Assembly: GCA_951799425.1 (NCBI GenBank)
Contig: OX637394.1
Location: forward strand, 12,828,501 to 12,892,500
Direction of reading: 5' to 3'
Length of the DNA: 64,000 nucleotides
DNA from: Ilex aquifolium
Taxonomy: Eukaryota > Streptophyta > Magnoliopsida > Aquifoliales > Aquifoliaceae
Shown here: positions 40,001 to 50,636 of the stretch, one piece after another
Position numbering within the stretch: position 1 is the stretch's first letter
How the letters are laid out: every line of letters starts with the position of its first letter
Program-made: the position numbers and the translations under genes
Notes under the pieces: generated by a model
Told to the model about the DNA's origin: nothing
What the model saw: the letters and a program-made list of their open reading frames with translations, nothing else
Database searches by the model: none

Positions 40001-40867
40001 TTAAACCGCTACAAATAACATGGTCAAAGAAAGAGGCAGATAGAAGTACCTTAGGCATTTTGATGCGAGCTCGGAACCATCAGACGAAAGTGTTTCAAAA
40101 TGACGCCTCAACACACACATGAGAGCAACATGAATAGAATCCAGTAAGGTGTTTGGTTCGGAACAGTTTACAGAACCCACAAAATCATCCAGTCCAAAGG
40201 GGCTCAAAAACAAACGGGTACTAAATGAGCGCAAGAAACCATATACAGAGAAAACGTACGAAACATATCCCTCCGGAACCCCAATATTCCCTGAAGAAGG
40301 AGGCAATTGTGGTGGTGGGGAAAGGGGGGCTTCTACATCCACACTTGAATCCTGAGCATACTCACACGAATCAATGGATGAATCAGCATCAACCTCCTCA
40401 ACTTGAACTTCATCAACTCCAGCATCACCACCAGGATTAGTTAACTGACTCAACAAAGACCCTTCAACCCTACCAGCATTCACAGATACGATCACATTCT
40501 CTACCGGTTTCTCATTTACTTTTGATTCTTTCTTCGATACTAATTGGTCTAATTTATTTTTTCTTTCCAACCACCCAACGTTAAAATCAATATCCTCGAT
40601 AAGGATCTTCCTCACTTCGCCGCTTTCTAAATCCTCACAATCCCCATCTTCGTAATCAACCCTATACAATCCGGCATCATAACAGGTAACCTTACCAAGA
40701 AAAACCCCACTGTTCGCAAATTCTTTCTTCACATATCTCCCAACCAAGGCCTTCGACCTCATGTCCACTGCCCTTTTCTTCCCTTGTCGATCCACAGAAA
40801 CATTCTGCACATCCTGGTTCTTCCGTTTTCTCCCTCGACGTTCCGATCTAATAACTACAGTTTCCAT
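31091..40867 (-). CDS. DDT- and PHD-domain protein (PTM/At5g22760 type), complete, 9 exons
   Basis: A nuclear chromatin/transcription protein of the plant DDT-PHD family that includes PTM. Exons on the minus strand are 40867-40050, 39710-39012, 38796-37509, 35108-34817, 34650-34526, 34359-33893, 33805-33777, 32595-32116 and 32016-31091. They join in phase to 1707 codons, similar to PTM. Domains: basic N terminus; Agenet/Tudor-like segment ~41-90 (LVGRYVKKEF, YRVDYEDGD); DDT ~201-262 (FGLDDFVGSVNCSEPN), continuing CMDWSLLDILTWPVYLVQYL; and a canonical C4HC3 PHD finger with C426, C429, C438, C441, H446, C449, C464 and C467. Three further Cys/His clusters follow: CSACQGYCHEQC across exons 7-8; CHLCKQPYNSDLMYIRCGTC plus NWYHAEAVELEES; and the C-terminal CKFCSFTKPCPDLSCQNCG ending RCGSCRDWQ. 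I saw no firm transmembrane segment, so PTM identity is not claimed. Exon 7 is only 29 nt. Confidence 0.92.
32017..32115 (-). other. 99-nt in-frame, stop-free intron of the DDT/PHD gene
   Basis: Donor AATA|GTAAGCC and acceptor TTTGCAG|ATTGG are standard. The intron is a multiple of three and contains no stop, so retention would insert 33 residues inside the CxxC...WYH zinc-binding segment. Confidence 0.75.
35109..37508 (-). other. Large intron (2.4 kb) of the DDT/PHD gene
   Basis: Lies between the exons ending at 37509 (GGA|GTAAGT) and starting at 35108 (TTTTCAG|CTTGAGG). It carries a 19-nt C run (36577-36595) followed by A's, and a CCCCCC run joined to a 21-nt G run (36691-36717). No coding frame fits the family. 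Confidence 0.8.
36577..36717. repeat. Paired poly-C and poly-G tracts
   Basis: C(19) at 36577-36595 and C(6)G(21) at 36691-36717 lie about 100 bases apart and could pair as a hairpin in RNA. Run lengths are the least reliable part of any read. Confidence 0.75.
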
Positions 40868-42818
40868 TTGCCAACCGGATGAATCCAGTCCTAAGTCAAT
40901 TCACGCTTCAACGATATTTAGCGTTCCAAAAGGATCTAACTTCACACCAATCCAATATACACTTTTTGATCAGACCTAGTTCAGCAAATTGATCCAAATT
41001 TGAGGGTTTTATCACATTTCAAGGAAAATAAGTACAAACTGAAAAATTAACAAAAAAACAAACATCACAAAATAAGTATGAACTAGGATAATGTGAATGT
41101 TCGCGTCATCTATTAGATTTCAAATTTACAGGTCCTTCAGAGACGGAAATTATGGCGTACGTGATCGGAAGATATATGAATCCTACCTGGTTAGTTATGA
41201 TAGACCGCCATTGATGAAGTATCTGGACCTTCTGGTATAGAGAGAGAAGAGAGAGAGAGAGAGAGAGGAGGCGAGTGGTGTGGTAATAGCCCTAACCTAA
41301 GCAAAAGCCTCACCACACTCTCGTACGAGTTGCACGAGCGAGCCCTTGTTTTTATGTGATTCGTTTGACTCGGAACTCGGAAATCGGCCGAGTCTTAGTG
41401 GTGGTTTTTGTTTTTTTTCGCGTGTGTTACCTTTTAGAACTTTAATTACAAAATTCACACTTAGTTTGAAAATCTAATACATTGTAGTCTGTATATTGAT
41501 AATAAATTTAATTTAATGTTTTAAGTCAAAACTAATTCAATGACCACAGTATAGCTTAAATTAAGTCTCTAAATTATTTAAAATAATCCAAACTAATTTT
41601 GTGATATTGTCATAATATACTTCACGGAGCGATATGATGTTGGAATTCTTTTTTCAATGTAATTTTAAATTAAAAAATTTATGAGATAAAAAATATTACA
41701 ATAGAAAGTGAAAATAATTGTGCAATAATTTCTTCCATCTTTTTTGTCTAAGATCAATAATACGTAATACAGTTAGAGAAGTTTTCAACAATTTACAAGT
41801 CGATTCGGCCTTGGTGTTTAGTTGACAATTTTGTTTAACCGTGCAAGTTAAGTTTTTATTAGTGGTTAGTTGATAGGCTGTGTAGATTTAAAAAAAAAAG
41901 AACAATTATATAAATTTTATAGAACTGCACCTTTAGACACGTTTAAACATTATATTCTCGTTCTATATTTATGTACATGTACAAACTCATTACTCAAAAT
42001 TTGAGATTTACTTACTGATGATATTCTCGAAATAAATAAAGATGATTATTAAACGTTTGTAAGATATATTAATATTTTTATTAGATGATCCACGTTTCAA
42101 TAAATAAATAAATATATATATATATATTATAATTTCAGCCACAAATGTGCATTGGGCCGGTAATTGTAATATGCGGATTTATGTAAGAATATCACGATTG
42201 ACTCGGTGGGGTGAGTCAACTCGCACAATTCTAACAAATATAATAAACTTAGTAGAAAAATGGGAGGAGTTGGCGGGAAGTACTTCAACGATTTGTCATT
42301 ACGTTTACCCTCCAAGATCTTTGTAGTTCAAATATGGAATCAAATTTTTTATTTAGCAACGGTCACGTTGCCTTAATTTATAATTAGGGGAAAAATCGGG
42401 ATTTCCATAATTTTATATCCTAACTTTATGATACAATACAAAAGCACCGAAAATACATGTTAAGTTTTTTTTTTTTTTGGAGAATTGAATTTAAATAAAC
42501 ATTAGCAATAGAGTTTGATGATATCAGAAGAAAAAGTTAGTTCAAATGATAAACAAGTCAAGTCGACATTTCAAATAATGGATAGATTAGACGGATTATT
42601 AGGCACTGAACTGACTTGAAAAAGTCCAAACCAGCAATGGAACTCTAAAAATTGACCATCAATGATAAAAGTACTAGAAAGAGTAAAAGATGACTTTCAT
42701 ATAAAAATCCTAGCTTGGGCAAGTGTTTATTTCACTTAGAATGTCAGCTCACACACTGAAAAAAAAAAATAAAATTCCAACAATCAAATATTTTTTGGCA
42801 TTTCTATTATAAATACAA
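40868..42818. other. Upstream region of the DDT/PHD gene; no gene seen
   Basis: A GA-rich stretch at about 41240-41272 would be a CT-rich 5' leader on the minus strand. Beyond it is AT-rich intergenic sequence without a supported gene. Confidence 0.5.
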
Positions 42819-43367
42819 GGATTAATTGTATTGGAGGTCCCCAAAATATGAGGTTTGTCTCATTTTAGTCCTCAATGTTTCAATTGCATCATTTTGGTCC
42901 ATGAAGTATTGAATATGTTTCTATATAGTTCATCAAGCTGACAACGTCTAGCTTGCTAACGATTTTTTATCATAAACTTGTCACGTAATACTTAAATATG
43001 GACAAAAAATAATTTAGATAATTTTTGACCAAATTTTTACTCAAATTTTGGTTAAATACCTACCCAAATTATACAGTTTTGATAATGAGCTATCTAAATT
43101 TTGGTCAAAAGTTATCCATATTGCACATTTTTTGTTAAGAGCTACCCAAATTTTATTTAAGAGCTATCAAAATTATTTTTTGTCCATATTTAGGTATTAC
43201 GTGACAAGTTTATGATAAAAAAATCGTTAGCAATCTGGACATTGTTTGCTTGAAGGACCATATAGAAACATATTCAATACTTTAGGAAACAAAATAATGC
43301 AATTGAAACATTGGGGACCAAAATGAGACAAACTCTATACTTTGGGGACCTCCAATGTAATTAACCC
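42819..43367. mobile_element. Mutator-like (MULE) foldback MITE with 9-bp target duplication
   Basis: 549 bp flanked by a perfect 9-bp direct repeat TAAATACAA (42810-42818 and 43368-43376), the size made by Mutator-like transposases. The inverted repeats are long (about 200 bp): GGATTAATTGTATTGGAGG at the left pairs with CCTCCAATGTAATTAACCC at the right. Deeper in, CTAACGATTTTTTATCATAA pairs with TTATGATAAAAAAATCGTTA. It encodes nothing. Confidence 0.88.
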
Positions 43368-43376
43368 TAAATACAA

Positions 43377-44654
43377 TGATTACCGGTATATGAAAGATAA
43401 TCATATACACTATCCTAAAAGAAGAAGAAGTTGATGTATTCATCTCCTATCTCAAATAATACGTAACTGAATGAGCAAGAGCCTCCACTGACAACAGGCT
43501 AACACTACTCTTCAGCAAGGTGAACATTTAAACTTGGACTTCTACCACACCCACTTAACACCCCATTCTCAGTTTATAACACCATCAAAACCTATAGTAC
43601 CACTCAATGGTCTTTTTCTCTCTTTATTGTATTTGATTATTGCAAGTAGATACCTTTTAATCTACTTTTCATAAATTTTACTTAATGATAGATCATCGAC
43701 TATATAGTCTATATTATGTGGAAAACCCACTAATAATTCACCATATTGAATCTACTATTGATTGATATTGATAGAAATAGTTGACATGTCAATGTTTTAT
43801 TAATATAGAATGAGAATATTATCAAAAGGATTGAATTAGAATTAACCTTCTATTTGAAATAATACAATACTTAACCTCAGATGTTACAAAAGATGCCCTA
43901 ATATTAGGGATTAATTCCCATATCCGGCCCAAGCTGTTCACCATGTTTTCACATCTTAGTGAGAAAATTGTGTTTTCATTTTAACTCGAGTGCATCCTAG
44001 ACCACTATGTTTTCTACATAAGTTGTAAGTGTCAACTATAAAGAAGAGTTTTGTTGTTGTTGTTGTAGTCCTTTTTCTTTATTAATTTTAGAAAAAGGAT
44101 CGAACCCTCTTTGTGTTCTAGTTGGGTACAGCGGATGTTGACCTAAAGACAAGTGAGGAGCACTCCAAAATCTCTTTTCCAAGCCTATTTCTTTGGTTTT
44201 TCTTGATTAATTGATTGCTCGTGTCTATGCTACGATGATTTTGAAACAGATAAAATTGTGCTGTTCAAATTTGTTTATAAAATCTTGTATCCTAAATAAT
44301 GTGTTAAAATCTTATACATTGAATTTTGGTAGAGTTAGTGGACCTCACTGTTCCAACCATCCACACTAATTTGAGATACAAAATTTGATAAATGATTTGA
44401 TAAGGATATCATTACTCTTTTAAAACTCCAAGTGCATGTCCTTTAGTATGTTGATTATGTGATCATGGTTTGTGAATCATGAGCTCAAACTTAAATGCGC
44501 CAAAAACTTCAATGCATGAACTGACCAAGACACACTCTAGGTCGATATAGAAATGTTGGTTAGATGCTTATCTATGTCCAAGTCTCACAAGGCTTGTGGT
44601 ATATTAAATAGGATTTGGTTGACACTTTTAGTATGTTCGACTTATTTAATATTT
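43377..44654. other. Intergenic, no gene seen
   Basis: AT-rich sequence with stops in all frames and no family features. Confidence 0.5.
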
Positions 44655-45436
44655 TGTTAGGACCTAAAATATAAAATTTTAGGAATATTCAGTACGTTGA
44701 CCCTTGACATCCCATGATTTTATGAGCAAGTGCCACGTGGCAAAATTTTTTAAAAAAAGACAAAAAATGATTAGTTTTAGTCATGTTTGACTAGACGAGA
44801 GTAACCAACTGAGAGTTACCATTAGGTAACCGCCAATAAGAGTAAAACAGTCGAAAAAAATGACTATGAAACGACATTCAATGAAGAAAGAAAGACACGT
44901 TTAAACCCCCAAAAAATTCATGACCAGGACATCATTAAGAGTAGTTTTTAGAGCAGTTAGTGTTGTGTAAGGATATGGCCGACATCCTAGTATTTAGGTT
45001 TGAGTTGAATAAGGAGACTATGACATCCTAGTATTTAGGTTTGAGTTGAATAAGGAGGCTATCAACCTTAAGGAGATAGTTAGTTAGGATTTTTATTATC
45101 TCTAAATATTAGTTGGCGATGGGGATAGGCATGTTATCCCAGTAGATTAGAATTTGTTATTATCTTGAATATTTGCTATTATCTTGAATTGCCTTGTAAA
45201 CTCTATTTAAAGAGCAAGGATTATGAATAAAGGTTATTAATCAATTATTTACCTTCAACGACAATTGATTTAGGAGTCCAGAGAAACTCGAATTCTCTAC
45301 CCAAGGAGGTCCAGAACCCCTCAAAATGTTCTAGGAAATTCATTGTCACTCAAAATAGATAAATCATGTAAGAAAAACCCTAGTTCTCTTCCCATGCATA
45401 GGCCTATTACGTGTGCGATTTCTGAGCAACATAACA
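44655..45436 (+). repeat. 5' LTR, 782 bp
   Basis: Starts TGTTAG and ends ATAACA, giving the TG...CA ends and 5-bp inverted repeat of an LTR. It sits 3 bases before the primer-binding site. It holds a TATTTAAAG box (about 45204), an AATAAA signal (45226-45231) and a 41-bp tandem duplication (44981-45021 and 45022-45062, unit start GACATCCTAGTATTTAGG). Confidence 0.78.
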
Positions 45437-45439
45437 ATT

Positions 45440-45451
45440 TGGTATCAGAGC
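45440..45451 (+). other. Primer-binding site for initiator tRNA-Met
   Basis: TGGTATCAGAGC matches the complement of the 3' end of plant initiator tRNA-Met, the usual primer of plant LTR elements. It fixes the inner edge of the LTR. Confidence 0.88.
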
Positions 45452-45456
45452 CCGAG

Positions 45457-46760
45457 ATGTCAGGGGATCGCTTGGAGCGTTTGAAGAACGAATTGGGTTC
45501 TTTAGGTGGAACTCTAAAGCAGGAGATACAACGAGAGATATGGTCGGGCCAAGAAATTATGATGAAACAAATGGAGGAGATATTTCAGACAATAACATCC
45601 AGATTGGAAAACTCTCGAGGAGGGGATGACAAAGAACAGTCGTCAAAGCGTGGAAGAACTCATTCTTCCCCATCGTTCTCATCAACCATTCCAAAGGTGG
45701 CGAAATTGGACTTCCCTCGCTATGGGGGAGATGAGGACCCGACAGGGTGGATATGTACTGTGGAGCTATTTTTTGACTTTCAATCAACAGAGGAATCCGA
45801 GAAGTTACAATTGGCCGCCTATTATCTCGATGGAAAAACCAAATTATAGTATCAACGATGAAAGAATGAAGGGGAAATCACCAATTGGGAGACTCTAAAA
45901 AATGGACTCAATATTCGTTACGGTCTAACCAAATTTCAGATTTTCTATGGGGATCTCACGAAACTCAGACAAACAGGCAGTGTAAAAGAATATCATACTG
46001 AATATGAACGACTAATAAGCAGAGCAGGGACACTGACCATGGAGCAGCAAGTTGGGGGTTTTATCAGTGGTCTCTGGGAAAACTTGAAGGTGGATGTGCA
46101 AGCGATAAATCCCTCCAAGTTGACAGTTGCTATTGGGTTCGCTCAATTGTACAAATTCCGAAATCCACCACCACGAAGGATGGGTGTGCCTGAATTTAGA
46201 GGGAATCCCAACCCACCAAACTTGTTGCCACAACCTTCTTCTGCATTAGCCCGAACCAGAAACCCCATCATCAGGAGGCTCAGTCCAGCGGAGCTCAAGG
46301 AACAGAGGGAGAGGGGACTATGTTTCAATTGTGATGAAAAATTTGTGCTAGGACACCGTTGTAAGAAACTTTTCCTTATTGAGGGATTTTTTTTTTTGGA
46401 TGATAACGTGGGTGAAGGGGATACCGTTGATGCTGAAGACAGCCACGAGGAAGAAATTGAAGCACCAGAAATTAGCTTACACGCTATGGCTGGGTCACAG
46501 GCACCGCGAATGATGAGAATCAGAGGGAAGATTGGGTATTCAATCTCAACATACTCGTTGACTCTGGAAGCACCCACAACTTCCTCAACACAAAAGTGGT
46601 AGAAAACATGGGACTCCAACCAGTGAAGGGCAGCAAATTTGAGGTGTTGGTGGCTAATGGAAGCAAACTCACATGTGATGGAGTCTCCTATGGAGTTCGA
46701 GTGGAGATTCATGGGGCTGAATTTCTAGTGGATTTTTTCCTCTTACCCATCGAATGATGT
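45457..46760 (+). pseudogene. Broken gag-protease polyprotein of the LTR element
   Basis: The gag frame starts at ATG 45457 just after the primer-binding site. A retrotransposon-gag-like part (KLDFPRYGGDEDPTGWI) is interrupted by in-frame TAG at 45847 and TGA at 45859. It reopens through LRQTGSVKEYHTEYERLISR and reaches a CCHC zinc knuckle, CFNCDEKFVLGHRC (about 46321-46362). Near 46535 the frame shifts; the protease active-site motif DSGS is at 46560-46571 in another frame, followed by a stop near 46756. Upstream codons back to 45343 are LTR read-through. These lesions show a dead copy. Confidence 0.82.
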
Positions 46761-46937
46761 GAGGCAGTGTTTGGATCTCAATGGCTGAGGAAGCTTGGTC
46801 CCATTATTTGGGAATTTTCGGAGCTTTGGATGAGGTTCTATTGATGTGGGAAGACTGTCCAACTCCATGGAAGAAGTGGACCAAAGAACCGAATTGTCGA
46901 TGAAGACCATCTGAGGCGTAAAGTGCTTTGGTGCCAT

Positions 46938-47734
46938 GTCATTTGGGCTTCAATAAAGATTCTAAATAATATACTGCCATGTCATTTAGACTCTAAATTT
47001 GATCCCAAAATTTGGTCAGTGTAACATTACTCAATCAGGTTTGAAAAATCATTCTCGTGTCCCCACCCGAACCTCATCAATAATTCTCAAATACTCATTT
47101 CCTTCGGGGAGGAGAGGTGGGGATATTTATCTCCTCCGATACACTTTGTCACTTTTTTAATGGCAAATCGTCTATTGTATATAAGTAGGAAGAGATTTAT
47201 AAATGATGCATTCTACCATTGGGATTTTTTTTTAAAAAGAAATAAAAAAATCCTATTTGTTCCTATTTTAAGATTTGAATTGAGGCCTTAATTCATTATA
47301 ACTGTTAGATGAAAAGTTAATTTCATCCGATAATTTAATGATTACAATGAATTAGTTCTCCCCTATTAGAGAGGACATGAATCCTTGATTACCCCCACAC
47401 ACTTATATTGTACAAACTACTAGCTCATATGATCCTGATGAATATGTTGCAGCCTCTACTAATCTTATCATAGTCCTCCACAAAAATGATTCCTTAACAC
47501 GAACAAAACATAGATTCCACAGGAAAAACTTGAATCCCTGAGTTCACACAGAGAAAATAAATCACTTAATTCAGATATAGGAATCCAAACAGCATCTGAA
47601 CAACCACAAATCACTCGTAACAATCACAATTTCTTATAGCAGGAAAGGGAAAACATGCCAAAGAAATTTCAAGTACCATCTCGTAAAGGGCTTTTAAATT
47701 CATTCGTTGAACTTAGATTGCAAGATAAGAAAGA
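46938..47734. other. Intergenic, no gene seen
   Basis: Follows the retrotransposon remnant and probably includes the 3' UTR of the small minus-strand gene that ends at 47735. Confidence 0.5.
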
Positions 47735-48131
47735 TTAGCAGAGTTCATAACTGGGATTTGCCCGGAGAATGCGAAAATATGATCTGGGGTTGCTCTCAAA
47801 GATGTTCCTCGGCATTCTGTAATTTCTTCCGGGAGCTTTCATCATCTTGATTGGTCTGCCTCTCCCTCCGCGGCAACAACATCGACAGCAGTAAATAAAG
47901 AAGATGAGAACTAGCACAGCAATGAGAAAGATTGCACCAACTTGGAGCCAGTGGTGTAGTTTCTCTCCTCTGGTCTCTGGTGGAAACACCTTCTCCAACC
48001 AACTTACCATATCTCCCCAACAATTATCAAACCAATTTACCATATCTCCCCAACAATTATCAAACCAATTTACCATATCTCCCCAACAGTTCTCAAACCA
48101 ACTTAGCAATTCCTTCATTATGCTCTGTACA

Positions 48132-48136
<5 letters not shown>
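47735..48136 (-). CDS. Small single-pass membrane protein with N-terminal 11-residue repeats and C-terminal MMKAPGR motif
   Basis: 133 codons, function unknown. Residues 13-45 are three 11-residue repeats of the pattern WF(E/D)NCWGDMVN, followed by WLEKVF. They are encoded by 33-bp DNA repeats and look amphipathic. Residues ~65-82 form a hydrophobic membrane segment (QVGAIFLIAVLVLIFFIY). A Cys cluster (C83, C84, C86-C88) and a basic stretch follow directly, a setting often seen for palmitoylation (inference). Residues 97-125 carry a motif KMMKAPGR...R..FE..P..YFR.LR, shared with the protein at 50637. The ATG is chosen because a GA microsatellite without coding character abuts it and a TATAAA lies 60 bases upstream. 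It is head-to-head with the 50637 gene. Confidence 0.72.

Positions 48137-48175
<39 letters not shown>
48137..48175. repeat. (CT)n/(GA)n microsatellite abutting a start codon
   Basis: About 39 nt of alternating CT on the plus strand. Read on the minus strand it is GA and touches the ATG of the small membrane-protein gene, so it would be nearly its whole 5' leader. Confidence 0.9.
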
Positions 48176-48178
<3 letters not shown>

Positions 48179-48195
48179 CTCTGTGTGTGTGTCAA

Positions 48196-48201
48196 TTTAT
48201 A
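48196..48201 (-). promoter_or_regulatory. Putative TATA box of the 47735-48136 gene
   Basis: TATAAA on the minus strand, 60 bases upstream of the ATG. Transcription starting the usual 25-35 bases downstream would begin inside the GA microsatellite. Confidence 0.45.
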
Positions 48202-48621
48202 TTCTCACCTTGCACAAAAAATCATCAACAGTGAGTTTTGTGAGTTGAATTTTCAATTCCTCCCTTGGATTTATGCACCAATTAATGATTTTCATTTTTT
48301 TTTTTTGAGGTTCTGCAAAACAAATACTGGCTATTGCATTAACTCCATGGGTCCCTTGGAAAATATAAAGTAGCCCAAATCTTTCTTTAGTCTTGGTGAA
48401 GCTACACCGTTTGTTCAGTCTTTCTTAAGTTACATTTTTTCCATATATCACTTGAAAAGTAGAGGTATTGTTTTGAAAATTGGTATTGTGATGCCGTCTT
48501 TATATATAATTAGGAATAACTCAGGCCTAAAGGTACAGTGCAACGTAAACTTAATAAAATCGTGAGATAAAGAAGAAGTGAAAGATTTTGAGAGGAAAAA
48601 TTCAATGTGAATAGTTTTGAG

Positions 48622-49818
48622 CAATGTTATCAGAACCGGACCGGTCCTCGAACCGGCTAGGGACTGGGTCAATGGTTCACTGACTCAACCAGTGGGTTAA
48701 CTGGTCGGACCGGTCATATAATAAAAAAAATAAAAATATATATATAATAATTATAAAACATAATAATTTAGCTAAAAAATACAAAATAGGTCTAAAATGC
48801 ATACAATTTGTCATAAAATTAAGTAAAAGAAACACCTGTGTCAAATATCAAAGTTAAACTTTAAAACTCCAATTCAAATAAATAACAGAAAAATCACTTC
48901 AAGTCTAATCCTCAAACCACAATCCCCACTGAAAACTATATTTGCTCTCAGTTTACTCAATCTTTGATGTAAACAAATCGAAAATCTGGAAATATTTGTT
49001 GGACTTGCTATCTTTCACTTTATACACGGGTTGTTTGGTTGGCAATTAGTGTTGAATATCAAAACCAGAAATTGAATAATGGTGGTCCAAGGAATCGACT
49101 ACAAATACTCAATAGTGTCCTGATTAAAGCTAAACAGTAAATATCATTATCATGTTCAGATTTTACTTTACTTCCCCCAAATTTGAATAGAATATATAAA
49201 AACGAACAGGGATTGGATTTCGTGTTGATTGGCTTGGGGAAAATATCAGGGATTCTACTAGTTTCTAGATCTTGGTTACTAAGATATGAAAGGAAGATTT
49301 TACCTTAATGTTACAGTCTGATAGAAGCAAGTAAAGGGAGGATCGCAGTGGCTGAGTCGCTGATCGCAGTAAAGGGATGATCGCAGTGCCCTAAATCGCA
49401 GTCGCCTGAGTCGCTGATCGCAGTTGCTGATCGCAGTGGCTGATTCCTGGTCGCTGGAGCTGGAACCTGGTTGATCGCAGTGGCTGATCGTAGTCGAAGA
49501 TCCACTGAGTCGTTGATCGGTGGTGACTTAGGGCTCTGCGATTTAGGGCAAACAAAGCCCCAAACACAAAAACGCGAAAATGAACAGGGAAACCGTCGGT
49601 TTTAGCCTTTAGAATACAAAATATAATTTATTTTTATATTGGCATTAAACCGTCCGAATTTTATAAAATCACGGTTTTTTACAATATTCGGTCGATTTTC
49701 TGATTTTTAGTCGGTTCTCTTCCTTAAGCGGTCCAATTAGAGAACCGGATCGGTTAAGGCCCCGGGTCACGGTTGAACCGGTCCGACCGGCTGGTCCGGT
49801 CCGGTTCCGATAACACTG
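48622..49818. mobile_element. hAT-like non-autonomous element with CCGG-rich ends
   Basis: 1197 bp. Left end CAATGTTATCAGAACCGGAC; the reverse complement of the right end is CAGTGTTATCGGAACCGGAC. Both fit the CARNG start of hAT elements. The flanks GTTTTGAG (48614-48621) and GTTTTAAA (49819-49826) look like an aged 8-bp duplication. Near the right side, 49338-49505 is a minisatellite of TGATCGCAGTGGC-like units. No transposase frame is present. Confidence 0.75.
49338..49505. repeat. GATCGCAGT minisatellite inside the hAT-like element
   Basis: At least seven irregular units containing GATCGCAGT or close variants, with GCTGA(G)TCGCTG spacers. They are much more GC-rich than the surroundings. 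Confidence 0.75.
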
Positions 49819-50548
49819 GTTTTAAAAGGGATATTAGTGGCCGTTAGATAAGTTTATTTGAGACTATCAGATAATTTATTAAAGTCTGCTCAATTTTATA
49901 TTATAGATAATGGAAGAAGACTAGGGTACTGAAAAAAAATTCAATATTATACTGTCATTTACATTTTTTATTATTATTAAATTTAAGAGTTATTTATAGT
50001 TTTTAAAGATTATTTATAAATTTTAGAGATTAATTACAACTTTTGAAGATCATTTATAACTTTTAAAAGTAATGGAGTTATGTAGGATTAATCTTAAAAT
50101 TGTTAAGATCAAATCTCAAGCAACCTCAAAAGTTATAAATCATTCCAAATCAGATGATGCTGTTTTATGAAGTTGATTTATTGCGACATGACATAAGTTA
50201 ATTTAGATGAGAAGTTGTAGCATTTCTAGGGAAGAGAAAAGGTTGGGAAAAAATCAGATTCTAAATTTCCACTTGAACATTGTGCAGGCCTGCATTGGAA
50301 AAGAAAATAATCACAATCATAATCCTCAATTTTCCAAGAAATTAAGCATTTTCCAAAAACCAATTTCTCATGCTTTGTTGGTCTTTTGATGTTTACCTGA
50401 CCTTCAGACTCCCACTTGAAAACTTACTACCTTCAATAGTCATTGATGAAAGGGAAAAAGCAAAGAAGATGAACCATTATGCCATCTTTTACACCAACTC
50501 AAAGGACTACTAATAAATATGTGCCTATTCAAGAGCCCCAGAATTTCA

Positions 50549-50558
50549 TATATATAAT
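50549..50558 (+). promoter_or_regulatory. Putative TATA box of the 50637-50897 gene
   Basis: TATATATAAT about 80 bases upstream of the chosen ATG, in a compact leader without an earlier ATG in frame. Confidence 0.4.
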
Positions 50559-50636
50559 AACACACTGCTCAATTCGAGAGGAACTGGCAAAAATAAGAAA
50601 AGTTGAACATCAAAATTGGGTTGCTGTAAGATCACA

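Larger units (their letters stand above)
44655..46937 (+). mobile_element. Truncated Ty3/gypsy-type LTR retrotransposon (5' LTR, gag, start of protease)
   Basis: The 5' LTR, primer-binding site, gag and the beginning of the aspartic protease are present. Reverse transcriptase, RNase H, integrase and the 3' LTR are missing from the window. The right limit is where similarity to the protease region fades and is approximate. Confidence 0.8.

Noticed and set aside
45343..45456. Upstream extension of the gag frame
   Set aside because: It lies in the LTR and across the primer-binding site; the ATG at 45457 is the natural start.
46143..46712. 189-codon minus-strand open frame
   Set aside because: Shadow of the gag-protease remnant on the plus strand, whose zinc knuckle fixes the true strand.
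47904..48248. Plus-strand frames rich in Leu/Ser
   Set aside because: They read the 33-bp repeats and CT microsatellite backwards; the minus-strand frame has a membrane helix and a motif conserved with 50637-50897.
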